Shown here piece by piece: positions 1 to 8,784 of a stretch of DNA of 20,211 nt. Position numbers and translations under genes: made by a program. Origin of the DNA: a virus; the IMG/VR virus record IMGVR_UViG_3300040976_000054, positions 1 through 20,211 of that record. One strand, 5' to 3'. The notes under the pieces were generated by a model that worked only from the letters and a program-made list of their open reading frames with translations, was not told where the DNA came from and did no database searches. Every line of letters starts with the position of its first letter. Position 1 is the stretch's first letter.

Positions 1-17
1 GTTTCCCAGTCACGATC
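1..17 (+). other. Random-PCR primer tag (library artefact)
   Basis: The first 17 bases read GTTTCCCAGTCACGATC, identical to the fixed 5' part of the tagged random primer widely used for sequence-independent amplification of viral nucleic acid. The next nine bases (18-26, almost all G) may be the random 3' part of the primer and should not be trusted either. The last residues of the primase reading frame at this end are therefore artificial. Confidence 0.85.
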
Positions 18-1477
18 GAGGGGGGGCTAAACAAAACAGTTTCTGCATTTATCTCCTTATCCCCTAAAATAAATTTTGTGTCGTTATCTGCCCATCCAAA
101 TTGTGATCTCATAATCTCTGCCTTTTTTATTACTTGTAAATTTTTAAACGATCTAATTATGTAATTAATTATCTCAGCCATTTGTTTTTTACCACCTACC
201 ACCCCGTTATGTGCAAGCTTCTTTTTTGCTTCATCAACCGACAATATGTCTTGAGCAGAAATAACTAACATTTTTTCGCCATCCAAAGGCAATATGTGCT
301 TTATAACAGCTACCTCTCCATCTATAGGATCTATCATTCGTTTCATCAAATATAGATCGTGCTCATAAATAAGTTCTGGTGGGCTGTCCTCTATTCTGGT
401 ATACACCCCACCCGTGGCACCTAATTCAAAAGGATAAGGAAGTGGTGGTCTTTCCTCTTCAACTACATCATCTTCTTTTTCCTTTTCTTTATCAATACTG
501 TTTTGTGCTAACGCTAAATCACCTAAAGCCAGAGGGTTTGTAATCTTCCCTTTGTGCGAACAATCTATACATCCGTCTGGATTTAATCCCTCAAACGTTT
601 TACACGCATATGGTTTGTCTATCGTTTTGCTTGCTGCATCTTCCGTATCACTATGGTCATATTTAGATGACCCTTTTGATATAAGATGTATAGCCTCTTT
701 ACTGTCGGCGCAGTTAGCTGCTATAGAAAGTCCTGCCCTCCACAACGGGTACTCAATACTTTCTTGGTTATTTTTAATATGTTCTAGCTGTTTACACCCC
801 TTTATGCTTTTAAATATAGTTTGTGTATTTTTTACCACCCTAGAAGTTAAAGCATCTATTTGTTTTCTATCAGGGGTTAGTTCAATGTGCCCTACAATAT
901 CTTTAAATTGAAAAAAATTTACTGGTTTACTAAAACAGATTATTTTACATTCTGTCGGAGGGTTGGACTTATGATTAAAAGTATTTGGTAAACGTAATAT
1001 CCTACCCTCGTCATCAGTTACAGCCGGGTCGGCATAAAACTTATGTTTTACACATAAAGCCTTAAGTGATTTAGCAACAGTTTTCCATTCTTTAGAGTCT
1101 ATGTAATTCTCAAGAACCCAATAAACGTGCATCCCGTTACCAGAATTAATTATGGTTGGTTTAGGAAGTTTTAAAACATCACAAAACTGACGTAGAGCTG
1201 CAGCCCCCTCTCCCTGATCTTTATACTCTTTGAGAGGGCCACAGTCTATGTCTAAATAAAAAGTTTTACAATATTCAGCGGTTGCTTGAGACCTTTTATC
1301 GGTGTTATATCGGTTACACCCAAAATAAATATTTCGGTTCTCAGCTTTCCATTTATCTGCTAATTTATATGCCTCTTCAAATGTTTGAACGCACTTTTGA
1401 GGTATATCCCTTTCGCCTTTAAACCCACCTACCCAAATCCAACCTTTATCAGCTAAAACATGCTCTAAAAAATTCAT
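1..1477 (-). CDS. AEP primase with DUF927-like helicase region, 3' end missing
   Basis: The frame runs open from ATG at 1477 to the window edge (492 codons, no stop), so the C-terminus is missing. The N-terminal half looks like an archaeo-eukaryotic primase (AEP) domain: DxD metal ligands D76/D78, SGNGMH with H117, and RLPNTFNHK at 162-170. A Cys cluster follows (C292, C303, C306), as in phage primases of this type. From about residue 370 the sequence resembles DUF927, the start of a helicase half (FGW at 460-462). It would synthesise primers and probably unwind DNA at the phage fork. Its ATG overlaps the stop of the upstream gene (ATGA). The last few residues come from primer sequence. Primase identity rests on the motifs; the DUF927 call is less certain. 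Confidence 0.85.
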   Translation of the reverse strand, partial: MNFLEHVLADKGWIWVGGFKGERDIPQKCVQTFEEAYKLADKWKAENRNIYFGCNRYNTDKRSQATAEYCKTFYLDIDCGPLKEYKDQGEGAAALRQFCDVLKLPKPTIINSGNGMHVYWVLENYIDSKEWKTVAKSLKALCVKHKFYADPAVTDDEGRILRLPNTFNHKSNPPTECKIICFSKPVNFFQFKDIVGHIELTPDRKQIDALTSRVVKNTQTIFKSIKGCKQLEHIKNNQESIEYPLWRAGLSIAANCADSKEAIHLISKGSSKYDHSDTEDAASKTIDKPYACKTFEGLNPDGCIDCSHKGKITNPLALGDLALAQNSIDKEKEKEDDVVEEERPPLPYPFELGATGGVYTRIEDSPPELIYEHDLYLMKRMIDPIDGEVAVIKHILPLDGEKMLVISAQDILSVDEAKKKLAHNGVVGGKKQMAEIINYIIRSFKNLQVIKKAEIMRSQFGWADNDTKFILGDKEINAETVLFSPPSIVTGK

Positions 1478-2430
1478 GCGGCATCATCAGAATCAGTCCA
1501 AGCACTCATCACAGACTCTAAATCTTTAGGCTTTTTTGAAGTGATTGACTCAACTTTTTTAGTTTCTTTCTTTTTTGGTTCGACATCAATAACATTTTCT
1601 GCAGGGGCTTCTGCTTGTTTAGATGTAGATGAACCAGAAGTTTTATCGTGCTGATTCATAACGCTTTCATTATAGCTGCCAACCCATTTAACAAAATCTT
1701 GAAAGGTCTTCTGATCTTCAGCAGTAAGCTTAACTTCACCGTCCACTAAGCCTAATTTAGGGACGTGGTATATGTTGCCGCTTTTATTCTCTCTACTATC
1801 AGTATCAAACTGAATAGTAATTTGTGGTAATAATTTATCCTTTGCTGCAATTTCTTTAATTACAGCTTCAAATAATTTAAACCCTTCTTTTTTAAAATCA
1901 GCAACAAACGGAACCCCTTTGGATTTAGAACAATCCAATGCTTCACCAGATTCATCTAAAGCTTTATCAAAATACACCTCACCAAGAACAGTTCTTACTC
2001 TATCTACATCTTTTTGTTCTTGTGGCAAAGAGGCATAATCCTCAACATAACCTGCTTGTCTACCACAATTAAACCCGCCATCAGTATCAGGCAAATTGCT
2101 TTTTAAATTAGTAGCCAATGTGGTTTTTATATAACGATTGTCGTCAACCACATAACGTTGATACATGAACCTTTGTAAAAACAAACGCACTTTAGGGTTC
2201 TTCTGATATATTTTAACGCCGTTTGGCAAAGTAAGTTCATAAACACCTGCTTCAACAGCTATATACTCGGTGCTTTTGCCCTTTATTTCCGTCGTGCCTT
2301 TTACGCCCTCGTGTAATATCTTTAGTCTAGCTAAAGTGCTAGCCTTTGCTTTTGATTCCATATCTTGAGACATACCCATAGCCTCAGCTAAAGCCCCAAA
2401 ATCTCCGTTAGTAAGTGTCAAATCTGACAT
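1474..2430 (-). CDS. Possible phage ssDNA-binding protein
   Basis: 318 residues, preceded by a good ribosome-binding site (ACGGAGG, 7 bases before ATG). The middle, with the GGFNCGR stretch near residue 118, resembles a family annotated as single-stranded DNA-binding in marine phages; this is from memory of the pattern, not a search. The last 60 residues are low-complexity and charged, with many Lys, and end in a short acidic tail (TDSDDAA), as in SSB proteins that recruit partners. It lies directly upstream of the primase, with a 4-base stop/start overlap, and after two other likely replication-associated genes. That supports a role at the fork. Otherwise it is a protein of unknown function. 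Confidence 0.6.
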   Translation of the reverse strand: MSDLTLTNGDFGALAEAMGMSQDMESKAKASTLARLKILHEGVKGTTEIKGKSTEYIAVEAGVYELTLPNGVKIYQKNPKVRLFLQRFMYQRYVVDDNRYIKTTLATNLKSNLPDTDGGFNCGRQAGYVEDYASLPQEQKDVDRVRTVLGEVYFDKALDESGEALDCSKSKGVPFVADFKKEGFKLFEAVIKEIAAKDKLLPQITIQFDTDSRENKSGNIYHVPKLGLVDGEVKLTAEDQKTFQDFVKWVGSYNESVMNQHDKTSGSSTSKQAEAPAENVIDVEPKKKETKKVESITSKKPKDLESVMSAWTDSDDAA

Positions 2431-2454
2431 AATAAATCCTCCGTAAAATTAAAA

Positions 2455-3084
2455 TTAAACTTCTACTTCCATACCCATTTTTCCCATTACCTCAAAAAAA
2501 TGTTTTTTGTCTAATAAATCTGTTGTTTGCGTAAAAGATAAACACTCATCAACTTCTTCAGACATACTTCTTTGTCTAACATAATCGAGTTGTTCTCTAT
2601 CTAAATGCAACACAGGTTTAAAAGAAATCCTTTCGTACTGACCTTCTTCAACAACTTTCACTTCCGTCACTAGGCTGTTTATACTTTGCCCTTGTTGTAA
2701 TAATCTTTTTGTATACTGTAAAAACCCCATCTCTTCAAAAATATTCGATTTTTTAAATAACGACGTGCTAGATATAATCATTTGATAAACTGGACCAGAT
2801 AGAGAATCATGTAAAAGCACAGCGGTTTTTTGATGGAACTTACATGCTCTCGATTCACCGTTACCACTACCTTGTATATTGTTTGGGCACATCGCACAGA
2901 ATTTAGATTGTGGCTGAGGTGCTTTAACATCTGGTTTTCTTGAATCAGAAGAAAAACACACAGGAGCTTTTCTTACCCCTTCTTCAAAAGGTGTGTCATA
3001 GTATTGTCGATGGATGTTAGGTGCTGCTGCTATAACAACAAACCGTTTAGCCGCAGCTACATCTTTGGTAGTAAACCGCTTCAT
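2455..3084 (-). CDS. Cysteine-rich phage protein, probably zinc-binding
   Basis: 209 residues. Residues 63-82 contain CAMCPNN followed by ACKFH, a C-x2-C...C-x2-H arrangement that could bind zinc. The preceding stretch (SSDSRKPDVKAPQPQSKFC) is typical of a protein family seen in phage replication regions, whose function I cannot name. The gene starts in a 4-base overlap with the gene before it and is followed by 24 bases carrying the ribosome-binding site of the possible ssDNA-binding protein. The neighbours suggest a DNA-replication or recombination role, but that is inference only. Confidence 0.6.
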   Translation of the reverse strand: MKRFTTKDVAAAKRFVVIAAAPNIHRQYYDTPFEEGVRKAPVCFSSDSRKPDVKAPQPQSKFCAMCPNNIQGSGNGESRACKFHQKTAVLLHDSLSGPVYQMIISSTSLFKKSNIFEEMGFLQYTKRLLQQGQSINSLVTEVKVVEEGQYERISFKPVLHLDREQLDYVRQRSMSEEVDECLSFTQTTDLLDKKHFFEVMGKMGMEVEV

Positions 3085-3473
3085 TTTCGGCGCACTATTA
3101 CCGAGTGTTTACTATCAACATTTAATCCTTCTGGCAATAGATCAGGGTTCTCTTCTAAAAAAGATTTCATGTTTGATTGATGAAGTCTGCGCTCTAATAA
3201 ATCAAAAGCCTCATGCTCTTGAATAAAATTATACATAGAGTCCCAGTTGTCAGTCCAAAACCTAGATTTTAAAGTTGTATACGCAGTTCCATGTGGAGTC
3301 TTAACGCTAGTAGCCCCAGTGTTTTGTAGAAAAGTATTAAGGTGCTGAGATATTACATCTAAATCTACATTTAAATCTGCTATACGTTGGTCAGCTTCTT
3401 TTTTTATTCGATCCCGTATTGTTCTAATTTTCACATACGTAGATACCAAGTCGTTGGCATTTATCGGTTCCAT
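3081..3473 (-). CDS. Conserved-type phage protein of unknown function
   Basis: 130 residues. The N-terminal 50 residues are predicted to be helical and coiled, with alternating Lys/Arg/Asp/Glu and Leu/Ile. Then come a turn (TPHGTAYTT, about 59-67), a conserved-looking DNW, and a Leu/Arg-rich segment (LLERRLHQSNMKSFLEE). This layout recurs in small proteins encoded beside phage primase and ssDNA-binding genes, but I know no activity for it. It is the first gene after the promoter at 3531-3559 and is read from AAAAGGAAACA three bases or so before ATG. It shares a 4-base overlap with the next gene. Confidence 0.65.
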   Translation of the reverse strand: MEPINANDLVSTYVKIRTIRDRIKKEADQRIADLNVDLDVISQHLNTFLQNTGATSVKTPHGTAYTTLKSRFWTDNWDSMYNFIQEHEAFDLLERRLHQSNMKSFLEENPDLLPEGLNVDSKHSVIVRRK

Positions 3474-3530
3474 TTGTTTCCTTTTGTAATCAAGATTGTT
3501 ATTGTTCGTTAAACAAATTGCTACATTTTT

Positions 3531-3559
3531 ATACTACCACCCTAAAAATTTTATTTCAA
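3531..3559 (-). promoter_or_regulatory. Sigma70-like promoter ahead of the primase cluster
   Basis: On the minus strand TTGAAA (3554-3559) is followed after exactly 17 bases by TAGTAT (3531-3536), with TGG just before the -10 box (extended -10). The -35 box overlaps the stop codon of the helicase gene. It lies in one of the few non-coding gaps (3474-3555), 60 bases or so from the next ATG. The -10 hexamer is the same as that of the promoter at 12553. Confidence 0.6.
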
Positions 3560-5112
3560 CCGTTTTCTACCTCCTTTTTATATAAATCTACTAGCCTTGT
3601 GTGCGTTTTAAGTTTATTTTGTAACATACTATATAAACGTTTTTCCACAGGGCTTCCAAAAACATTCACGATAGTCATATTACTTGTTTGTCCCGGTCTA
3701 TCTATTCTTGCGTTTGCTTGTAAATAAGTTTCCAAAGATGTAACAGGCGCATACCAAACTATAGTGTCAGCCGCAGTTAATGTAACTCCATGTGATGCTG
3801 CTTGTGGTTGAACTATTAAGACATGTGGGTCTGTGGCCTCTTGAAAGTTTTTAAATATCTCTGTTCGTTTACCAACAGAAACAGACCCATTTATAATCTC
3901 ATTAGATATTTTATTTTTCTCTAAATACTCTTGGAGTAATTGTATTGTGTGACGAAATGGGACAAACACTATTACCTTGTTGCTCGCTTCGTCAATAACT
4001 TCTTTAACAACCCTCAACCTGTTCGATACATCAAACTCTATTACTTCCTTAGTGTCGGTATAAACGGCACCTCCAGATATTTGAAGTAGTTTGTTTAAAT
4101 TTACAGCAGCATTAACAGAACTTATTTCTTCCCCGGCGGCTGTAATAAACATGTCTTTCTTTAGTTGTCTGTAATACTTATCTTGTTGAGCAGTTAAAGG
4201 TGCTTCTCTATCTACATGAGTAACTGGTGGGAGATCTAAACATTCGCTCTTTGTAAATCGCACAGCAGGCTGCAAAAGTTTAAAAACTGTGTCTTCGGCT
4301 GTAGTTCGTGGAATCCATTTAAATCTTCCAACATTTAACATAACCATATCTCTAAACCTACCAAAAAACTGCGGGCATCTATCTGGCACACACATTTTTC
4401 CAAGCCCAAAAGCATCTACTGGAGATTGTGCAGCAGGAGTTCCCGTCATCATCCATAGCCAAACATTAGGTGTAGCCAATCTTTTCATGGCTTTCCACCG
4501 TTTAGTAGATACAGATTTGTAAGCATTAGCTTCATCAATAATTATTAAGTCAAACCCTGCTTTGCTTATATCTTTTTCAACAATCTCTACACCGTCGTAG
4601 TTGATTATTATGAACTCTGCGTTAGAGTTAATTACATCTTTACGTTTTTCTCGTGCACCATATGCTACATTAACTGTCCTATGGACCGCAAACTTAAAGA
4701 AATCGGCTTGCCAAGCAGAGTGCATAATTGATAGAGGGCAAACAACCAAAACTTTTTTCACCTTCCCAATACTCATTAAATAGTCTGCAGCCCATATAGC
4801 AGATGCAGTTTTACCCGTGCCTTGTTCATTAAAGCAAAACCCACGTTTGGTTATGGATAAAAATGATGCTGTTGTTTTTTGATGGTCCATCGGTTTAAAC
4901 TGACCGCCCCATTTATAATCTCTTTCCATAGGAGATGGTACATTCTTGAATCGAAGTTCTTTTAGAGCTTTTGCCTCTTCAAACCCCCAATTTACAAGAA
5001 CTCTAGCAAGCTCCGAACTATTAGCGATTATTTTACTTTTGTTAATCGAATTAGTTATACGGTCTGGGTATTTAGTATTAACTAATAAAGCTTTGTTATC
5101 TATAACTTCCAT
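3556..5112 (-). CDS. SNF2-like superfamily II DNA helicase
   Basis: 518 residues forming a two-lobe superfamily II ATPase. Lobe 1 has Walker A EQGTGKT (96-102), the Walker B box DEAN (193-196, in place of DEAH/DEAD), and motif III TGTP (223-226). Lobe 2 ends with motif VI, ANARIDRPGQT (about 466-476), the SNF2-type arginine finger signature. Such phage enzymes translocate on double-stranded DNA and are thought to remodel forks or branched intermediates. No DnaB-type replicative helicase is seen in the window. In the fused primase, the DUF927 part may supply that activity. The start overlaps the stop of the HNH-like gene (TAATG), so translation is probably coupled. Confidence 0.9.
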   Translation of the reverse strand: MEVIDNKALLVNTKYPDRITNSINKSKIIANSSELARVLVNWGFEEAKALKELRFKNVPSPMERDYKWGGQFKPMDHQKTTASFLSITKRGFCFNEQGTGKTASAIWAADYLMSIGKVKKVLVVCPLSIMHSAWQADFFKFAVHRTVNVAYGAREKRKDVINSNAEFIIINYDGVEIVEKDISKAGFDLIIIDEANAYKSVSTKRWKAMKRLATPNVWLWMMTGTPAAQSPVDAFGLGKMCVPDRCPQFFGRFRDMVMLNVGRFKWIPRTTAEDTVFKLLQPAVRFTKSECLDLPPVTHVDREAPLTAQQDKYYRQLKKDMFITAAGEEISSVNAAVNLNKLLQISGGAVYTDTKEVIEFDVSNRLRVVKEVIDEASNKVIVFVPFRHTIQLLQEYLEKNKISNEIINGSVSVGKRTEIFKNFQEATDPHVLIVQPQAASHGVTLTAADTIVWYAPVTSLETYLQANARIDRPGQTSNMTIVNVFGSPVEKRLYSMLQNKLKTHTRLVDLYKKEVENG

Positions 5113-5405
5113 TAAGCGTTCTTCTTTACTGATCTATCTGAGTTACGTTTGAATGATCTGTTCGTGCTAGCCTTAACCACTCTAAGATTTTTCTTTTTAT
5201 TAGTGCCGCCTTTAGATAAAGGTTTTTTATGGTCAATATCTTTACCCTCTCTTTTGTCGGCCTTACCGTTCTTGTTTTTATCTACGCCTGTTTTATCCAT
5301 GGCGTATCTAGCACGTTCACGAGCATTACGTCTTTCTTGTTCTTTACGGTTTTTTTGCTGCACATACTCTTTCTTGTACGGTCTCGGTTTATTTATGTAT
5401 GCCAT
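5112..5405 (-). CDS. Small basic HNH-like protein
   Basis: 97 residues, very rich in Lys and Arg. Residues 56-83 carry the core DIDHKKPLSKGG...N...NLRVV...NRS, which matches the beta-beta-alpha metal core of HNH nucleases (Asp-His, then two Asn). There are no flanking Cys pairs, as in the shortest HNH proteins found in phages. It may nick or cut DNA, or only bind it. A strong ribosome-binding site (AAGGAG) lies inside the end of the preceding gene, with which it overlaps by 17 bases. Confidence 0.7.
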   Translation of the reverse strand: MAYINKPRPYKKEYVQQKNRKEQERRNARERARYAMDKTGVDKNKNGKADKREGKDIDHKKPLSKGGTNKKKNLRVVKASTNRSFKRNSDRSVKKNA

Positions 5406-5793
5406 TTCTTTCTCCTTTTAATTTTTCAATTTCTACTCCACTACGTATTTCGTCGAATGTTTTTTCAAAAGTGTAAGGCACTGTAGTTATCCTTAAATTG
5501 TTTTTATACTGCTGCATTTGAACAAAAAAGGGCTTGTCTATCCCACACTGAAAACACCATACTTTTATATGCAAAATGTCGTATGCTTGTGGGCCCACCC
5601 CCCAACTTACAGTATCTTTTTTAGTAGACTCTAATTTACCCCAAGATAAATGTCCGAAATTTAACGTTGTCCCACCGCAGTGATGACAACACATTTCATT
5701 CCAAGTAATTGACTTGTTGCTATATTTTATTGTCTCTCCATCATGGTGGCCGATTGCTTCACCGTTAGTATACGTATCGCTAAATTTTTTCAT
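5389..5793 (-). CDS. Zinc-ribbon-like protein of unknown function
   Basis: 134 residues. CCHHCGG (35-41) and CFQCG (about 80-84) form two Cys-x2-Cys-type knuckles about 40 residues apart, as in zinc ribbons. The rest has many aromatic residues and no motif I recognise. It follows the ribonucleotide reductase with a 4-base overlap (ATGA), so the two are probably translated together. A glutaredoxin or thioredoxin role, often expected beside a reductase, is not supported: there is no CxxC in a thioredoxin-like setting. Confidence 0.55.
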   Translation of the reverse strand: MKKFSDTYTNGEAIGHHDGETIKYSNKSITWNEMCCHHCGGTTLNFGHLSWGKLESTKKDTVSWGVGPQAYDILHIKVWCFQCGIDKPFFVQMQQYKNNLRITTVPYTFEKTFDEIRSGVEIEKLKGERNGIHK

Positions 5794-7724
5794 ATCTCAC
5801 ATCCTCCTGCAGTGCACGCAAGTTCTTGAGTGCCTTGTACATTATCTACTTCTTCAATTAATCGGTCCCAAAAAATCTCTTCGGGCATTTTTGCTAACAT
5901 ATCTTCGTAAAGTTCTTTGGTACATTCTTCGTATGGTGCTTGTCTATACGTTCCGCCATCGTAAGGTAAAAAAGATATTCCTGATATATCATCAAAATTC
6001 TTCCAAACCCATGCCCCGACAGCCATCCAATCTTCGTCTTTAACTGAAATAGTTACAGATGGTTTATGCTCACACCAACACTGTTGGTACATTAACCATA
6101 ACTCTAAATGCTGTGTTGCTGTAAGATCTTCTCTAACTCTAGCGCCCTCTGGAGCTTTTATAGGAAAAGAAAAAACTGATGTTGAATCTGGCTTCATTAC
6201 ACAATCTTCTGTAGGAACTCTTGCCTCTTTTAAAAAAGCAGTTAGGGGGTCTTTCTTATCTCCCCGAACACGCCTAATATAAAAATTACTATGTCTCGGA
6301 TGAATACCACTGGCAGAATTAACAAGCTGACTAACAGTGCCAGAAGGTTTGACGCAAGTAATAGCGGTAGATTGATTAATACCAAGAGAAGTGGCAAGGT
6401 CCAAGTTTGTTGTAACAGCAACCTCCCTAAGAATCTTAAGTTTATCTTTGGTCTCATCTGAAGTCTCCGACATCCATTTATTATCAAGTATACCCGTTAG
6501 GCTTACCCCTAACAATCGCTCTTCTTCTGTATTTTTTTGCCACACCTTTCTCAAGTATGGAAACTTAGTTAAAGTAGCCTGCCATGTTCCAAGAATAGTA
6601 GCAATTTCTACTTTTTCTTTTAGCGTTTCTAACGTATCACTCTCACGAACCACTACCTCTGAGAGGTTACAAAACTGCCCGCCAGAACCTGTTATTGATC
6701 CCCCAGTTTTTTCGTCAATCTTAGGTCCTCTCAATATTATCTCACTGCACGGATTAGTACCCCAGTCATAATTAGGATCTCGTCTACCGTTTTTAGCCAC
6801 CTGACGTTTAGAAGCATCTCTACTAAATATCCCACGCTCGCCAGATTTAGAATCATACAAACTTCTCCACTCTGCCATAAACTGACCCATATCAGGTTTT
6901 TCTTCATATACTGCTGAGTTATTAGCTAGGGCACGGTGTCCATTACCATTCCACCAAGCACCAGATTTACACTCACGCATTTTAGAGTCTTCCAATTGAC
7001 TCAGACTTATCATTGCACTTCTTCTTACACCACCTACTACTACAACTTCTCCAACTTTACACATAATGTCGTGGCAATCTATGGAACTCAGCTTTCTACC
7101 TTTGGCTTGTTTGAATTTAAAAATAGTGAACTCAAACAATTCTTTCAATGGCTCTGGTCCACTTGCCCTACCCCCAAAAGTTTTTAATCTTGCCCCAGCC
7201 GGGCGAATTTTTTTAAGGTCGTACTTCGGTACTTCGCCAGAATATAATAACGCTATAAGTTGTCTAAGGGCTTTTGCCCAACCTTCTTTACTATCTGATA
7301 CAACAATTGTTGTTTCGCTTTCAAAAATCTTTTCTGGTATCTCAGGAAGTTTGTCGATATATTTGTGCTCTACACTAAACCCTACGCCTGTGCCACATAA
7401 CAGAATATACATCGCCTCATCAAAACTTTTTGGGTCATCAATTGGGAGATAAGAACAGTTGTATCCTGCTGTGTTATCACGTTCTAACGCTTTACCTGCG
7501 GTCATTATTGCTCGCATACTAGGCATTACATCTAGGTTTTTAATAGCTGATTCTACTTTTGTTAAAGTAATTGGGTCTACAACATGTCCAAAATCTTTTT
7601 CTAAATGTTCTACCATAAATTTAAGGTATCTATCTACAGACTCATCCCAACTTTCTCGTCTTTTTTCATCTGACAAATACCTTGCGTATCTACTTTTCGC
7701 AATAAATTGACTGTAACTGTCCAT
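5790..7724 (-). CDS. nrdJ: Monomeric class II (B12-dependent) ribonucleotide reductase
   Basis: 644 residues from the ATG at 7724, which has AGAGGAAAA just upstream; an in-frame TTG at 7742 is the alternative. It makes deoxynucleotides from ribonucleotides using adenosylcobalamin. Visible hallmarks are the redox Cys in YNCSY (C90), the active-site NPCSE (C326, E328), and the C-terminal shuttle pair in CTAGGCEI (C637, C642). Length and the AGGCEI tail fit the single-chain RTPR type, not the two-subunit class I. No NrdB-like partner is present. The gene follows the glycosyltransferase and precedes a zinc-ribbon-like protein. Dependence on host cobalamin is an inference from the enzyme class. 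Confidence 0.93.
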   Translation of the reverse strand: MDSYSQFIAKSRYARYLSDEKRRESWDESVDRYLKFMVEHLEKDFGHVVDPITLTKVESAIKNLDVMPSMRAIMTAGKALERDNTAGYNCSYLPIDDPKSFDEAMYILLCGTGVGFSVEHKYIDKLPEIPEKIFESETTIVVSDSKEGWAKALRQLIALLYSGEVPKYDLKKIRPAGARLKTFGGRASGPEPLKELFEFTIFKFKQAKGRKLSSIDCHDIMCKVGEVVVVGGVRRSAMISLSQLEDSKMRECKSGAWWNGNGHRALANNSAVYEEKPDMGQFMAEWRSLYDSKSGERGIFSRDASKRQVAKNGRRDPNYDWGTNPCSEIILRGPKIDEKTGGSITGSGGQFCNLSEVVVRESDTLETLKEKVEIATILGTWQATLTKFPYLRKVWQKNTEEERLLGVSLTGILDNKWMSETSDETKDKLKILREVAVTTNLDLATSLGINQSTAITCVKPSGTVSQLVNSASGIHPRHSNFYIRRVRGDKKDPLTAFLKEARVPTEDCVMKPDSTSVFSFPIKAPEGARVREDLTATQHLELWLMYQQCWCEHKPSVTISVKDEDWMAVGAWVWKNFDDISGISFLPYDGGTYRQAPYEECTKELYEDMLAKMPEEIFWDRLIEEVDNVQGTQELACTAGGCEI

Positions 7725-7738
7725 TATTTTCCTCTCTA

Positions 7739-8551
7739 TCAAAAATTAAAATCAGCTATGTTGCCTTCAAATACATGAGTACCAACATGTTTTAATTCAA
7801 CATCTAAATCTACAAAAACTTCTCCACCATGTTTGCTCCAGAGATCACAAAAATGATAGTCTTCAGACAACAATGCCCCCGTCTCATCAATACTTGTATC
7901 AAAGAACTGTTTAGTCAACGGCTTTAAGAAATCCCCTTTGCTATCTTTTTTAGTAGATGTACGGTAGGTAGGTACATGATTAGAAAGTCTCTCAAACACT
8001 TTCCTTTTTACTAACATAAACCCAGTGCCTGCGTGCCGAACTTTTACCAAACCTTTACTGTTCTTCTGAATGGTGTTAACACCATGTGGGAAGTTAATCA
8101 CGTAATCCCCTGCAAAACTTTTTATATTTTCAATACCGTTATTAGCTGCAGTTTGTAATGCTTTCCAATTAATAACTTTCTTAGGGTACAGCCCTGCTAC
8201 AACATCTTCATCATGCTCTACTAATTTATATACTGCTTCTGCAGGAAACTGCATATCTGCATCAATAAACATGATGTGTGTGCATTTTGAATCGTCTAAG
8301 AACATACGTACAAGTTCGTTTCTCGCTCTAGTGATTAATGACTCATTTGTGATGTTCGCTAAATAAGTTTCGCAATTGTTAACACTTAAGTCATTAATCG
8401 TATTAATAATAGAGATTGTATATTGTCCTGTGCATTGTCCACTATACATGGGTGTAGCAACAAGTACAGATGGAGGTGTCGTAGGTTTGGATATATTTAG
8501 TGTTTCATCGCTTAAAAAGTTACCCGATTTAATTTGATATGTGTCTTTCAT
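7739..8551 (-). CDS. GT-A fold glycosyltransferase
   Basis: 270 residues. An early LVATPMYSG strand (about 30-38), then FIDADMQ with the DxD metal/nucleotide-sugar ligands D97 and D99, then SEDYHFCDLW (about 229-238, the acidic catalytic region), and a final LKHVGTH. This order is that of GT2-like or Anp1-like transferases found in phages. No membrane segment is seen, so it should act in the cytoplasm of the infected cell. The acceptor is unknown: phage DNA, phage protein or host glycan are all possible. It sits among nucleotide and DNA genes, with 4-base overlap to the upstream gene and 14 bases before the reductase. Confidence 0.8.
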   Translation of the reverse strand: MKDTYQIKSGNFLSDETLNISKPTTPPSVLVATPMYSGQCTGQYTISIINTINDLSVNNCETYLANITNESLITRARNELVRMFLDDSKCTHIMFIDADMQFPAEAVYKLVEHDEDVVAGLYPKKVINWKALQTAANNGIENIKSFAGDYVINFPHGVNTIQKNSKGLVKVRHAGTGFMLVKRKVFERLSNHVPTYRTSTKKDSKGDFLKPLTKQFFDTSIDETGALLSEDYHFCDLWSKHGGEVFVDLDVELKHVGTHVFEGNIADFNF

Positions 8552-8784
8552 TTTTTATCCCTCTTTTTAACATCGTCATATAAAAACATACATTTGCTCT
8601 CTAACCATTCATGAGTTTGTGTATAAGAAAACTCGTGCTTACCAAGCATGTAACCGTCATCTTTCCCTATTTGGTAAGCTTGTTTCCAAACATCAGCTAA
8701 CTGAATTGTTGTTTCACGTTCTGTAAACCCTGTCACAAACCAGTAAAGTACTACTCCCAATATAAACGTAAACAAATGTGTCAT
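8548..8784 (-). CDS. Small single-helix membrane protein
   Basis: 78 residues. Residues 4-20 are hydrophobic (LFTFILGVVLYWFVTGF), forming one likely membrane segment or uncleaved signal anchor. The rest is polar, with several Lys/Asp/Glu and HEFSYTQTHEW. No Cys lipobox is seen. It overlaps its neighbours by 4 bases on both sides (ATGA), so it belongs in the operon, but I recognise no family or activity. Confidence 0.6.
   Translation of the reverse strand: MTHLFTFILGVVLYWFVTGFTERETTIQLADVWKQAYQIGKDDGYMLGKHEFSYTQTHEWLESKCMFLYDDVKKRDKK

Noticed and set aside
552-911. Plus-strand reading frame of 119 codons over the primase
   Set aside because: It is a shadow of the minus-strand primase, which has clear catalytic motifs; no ribosome-binding site and no family likeness.
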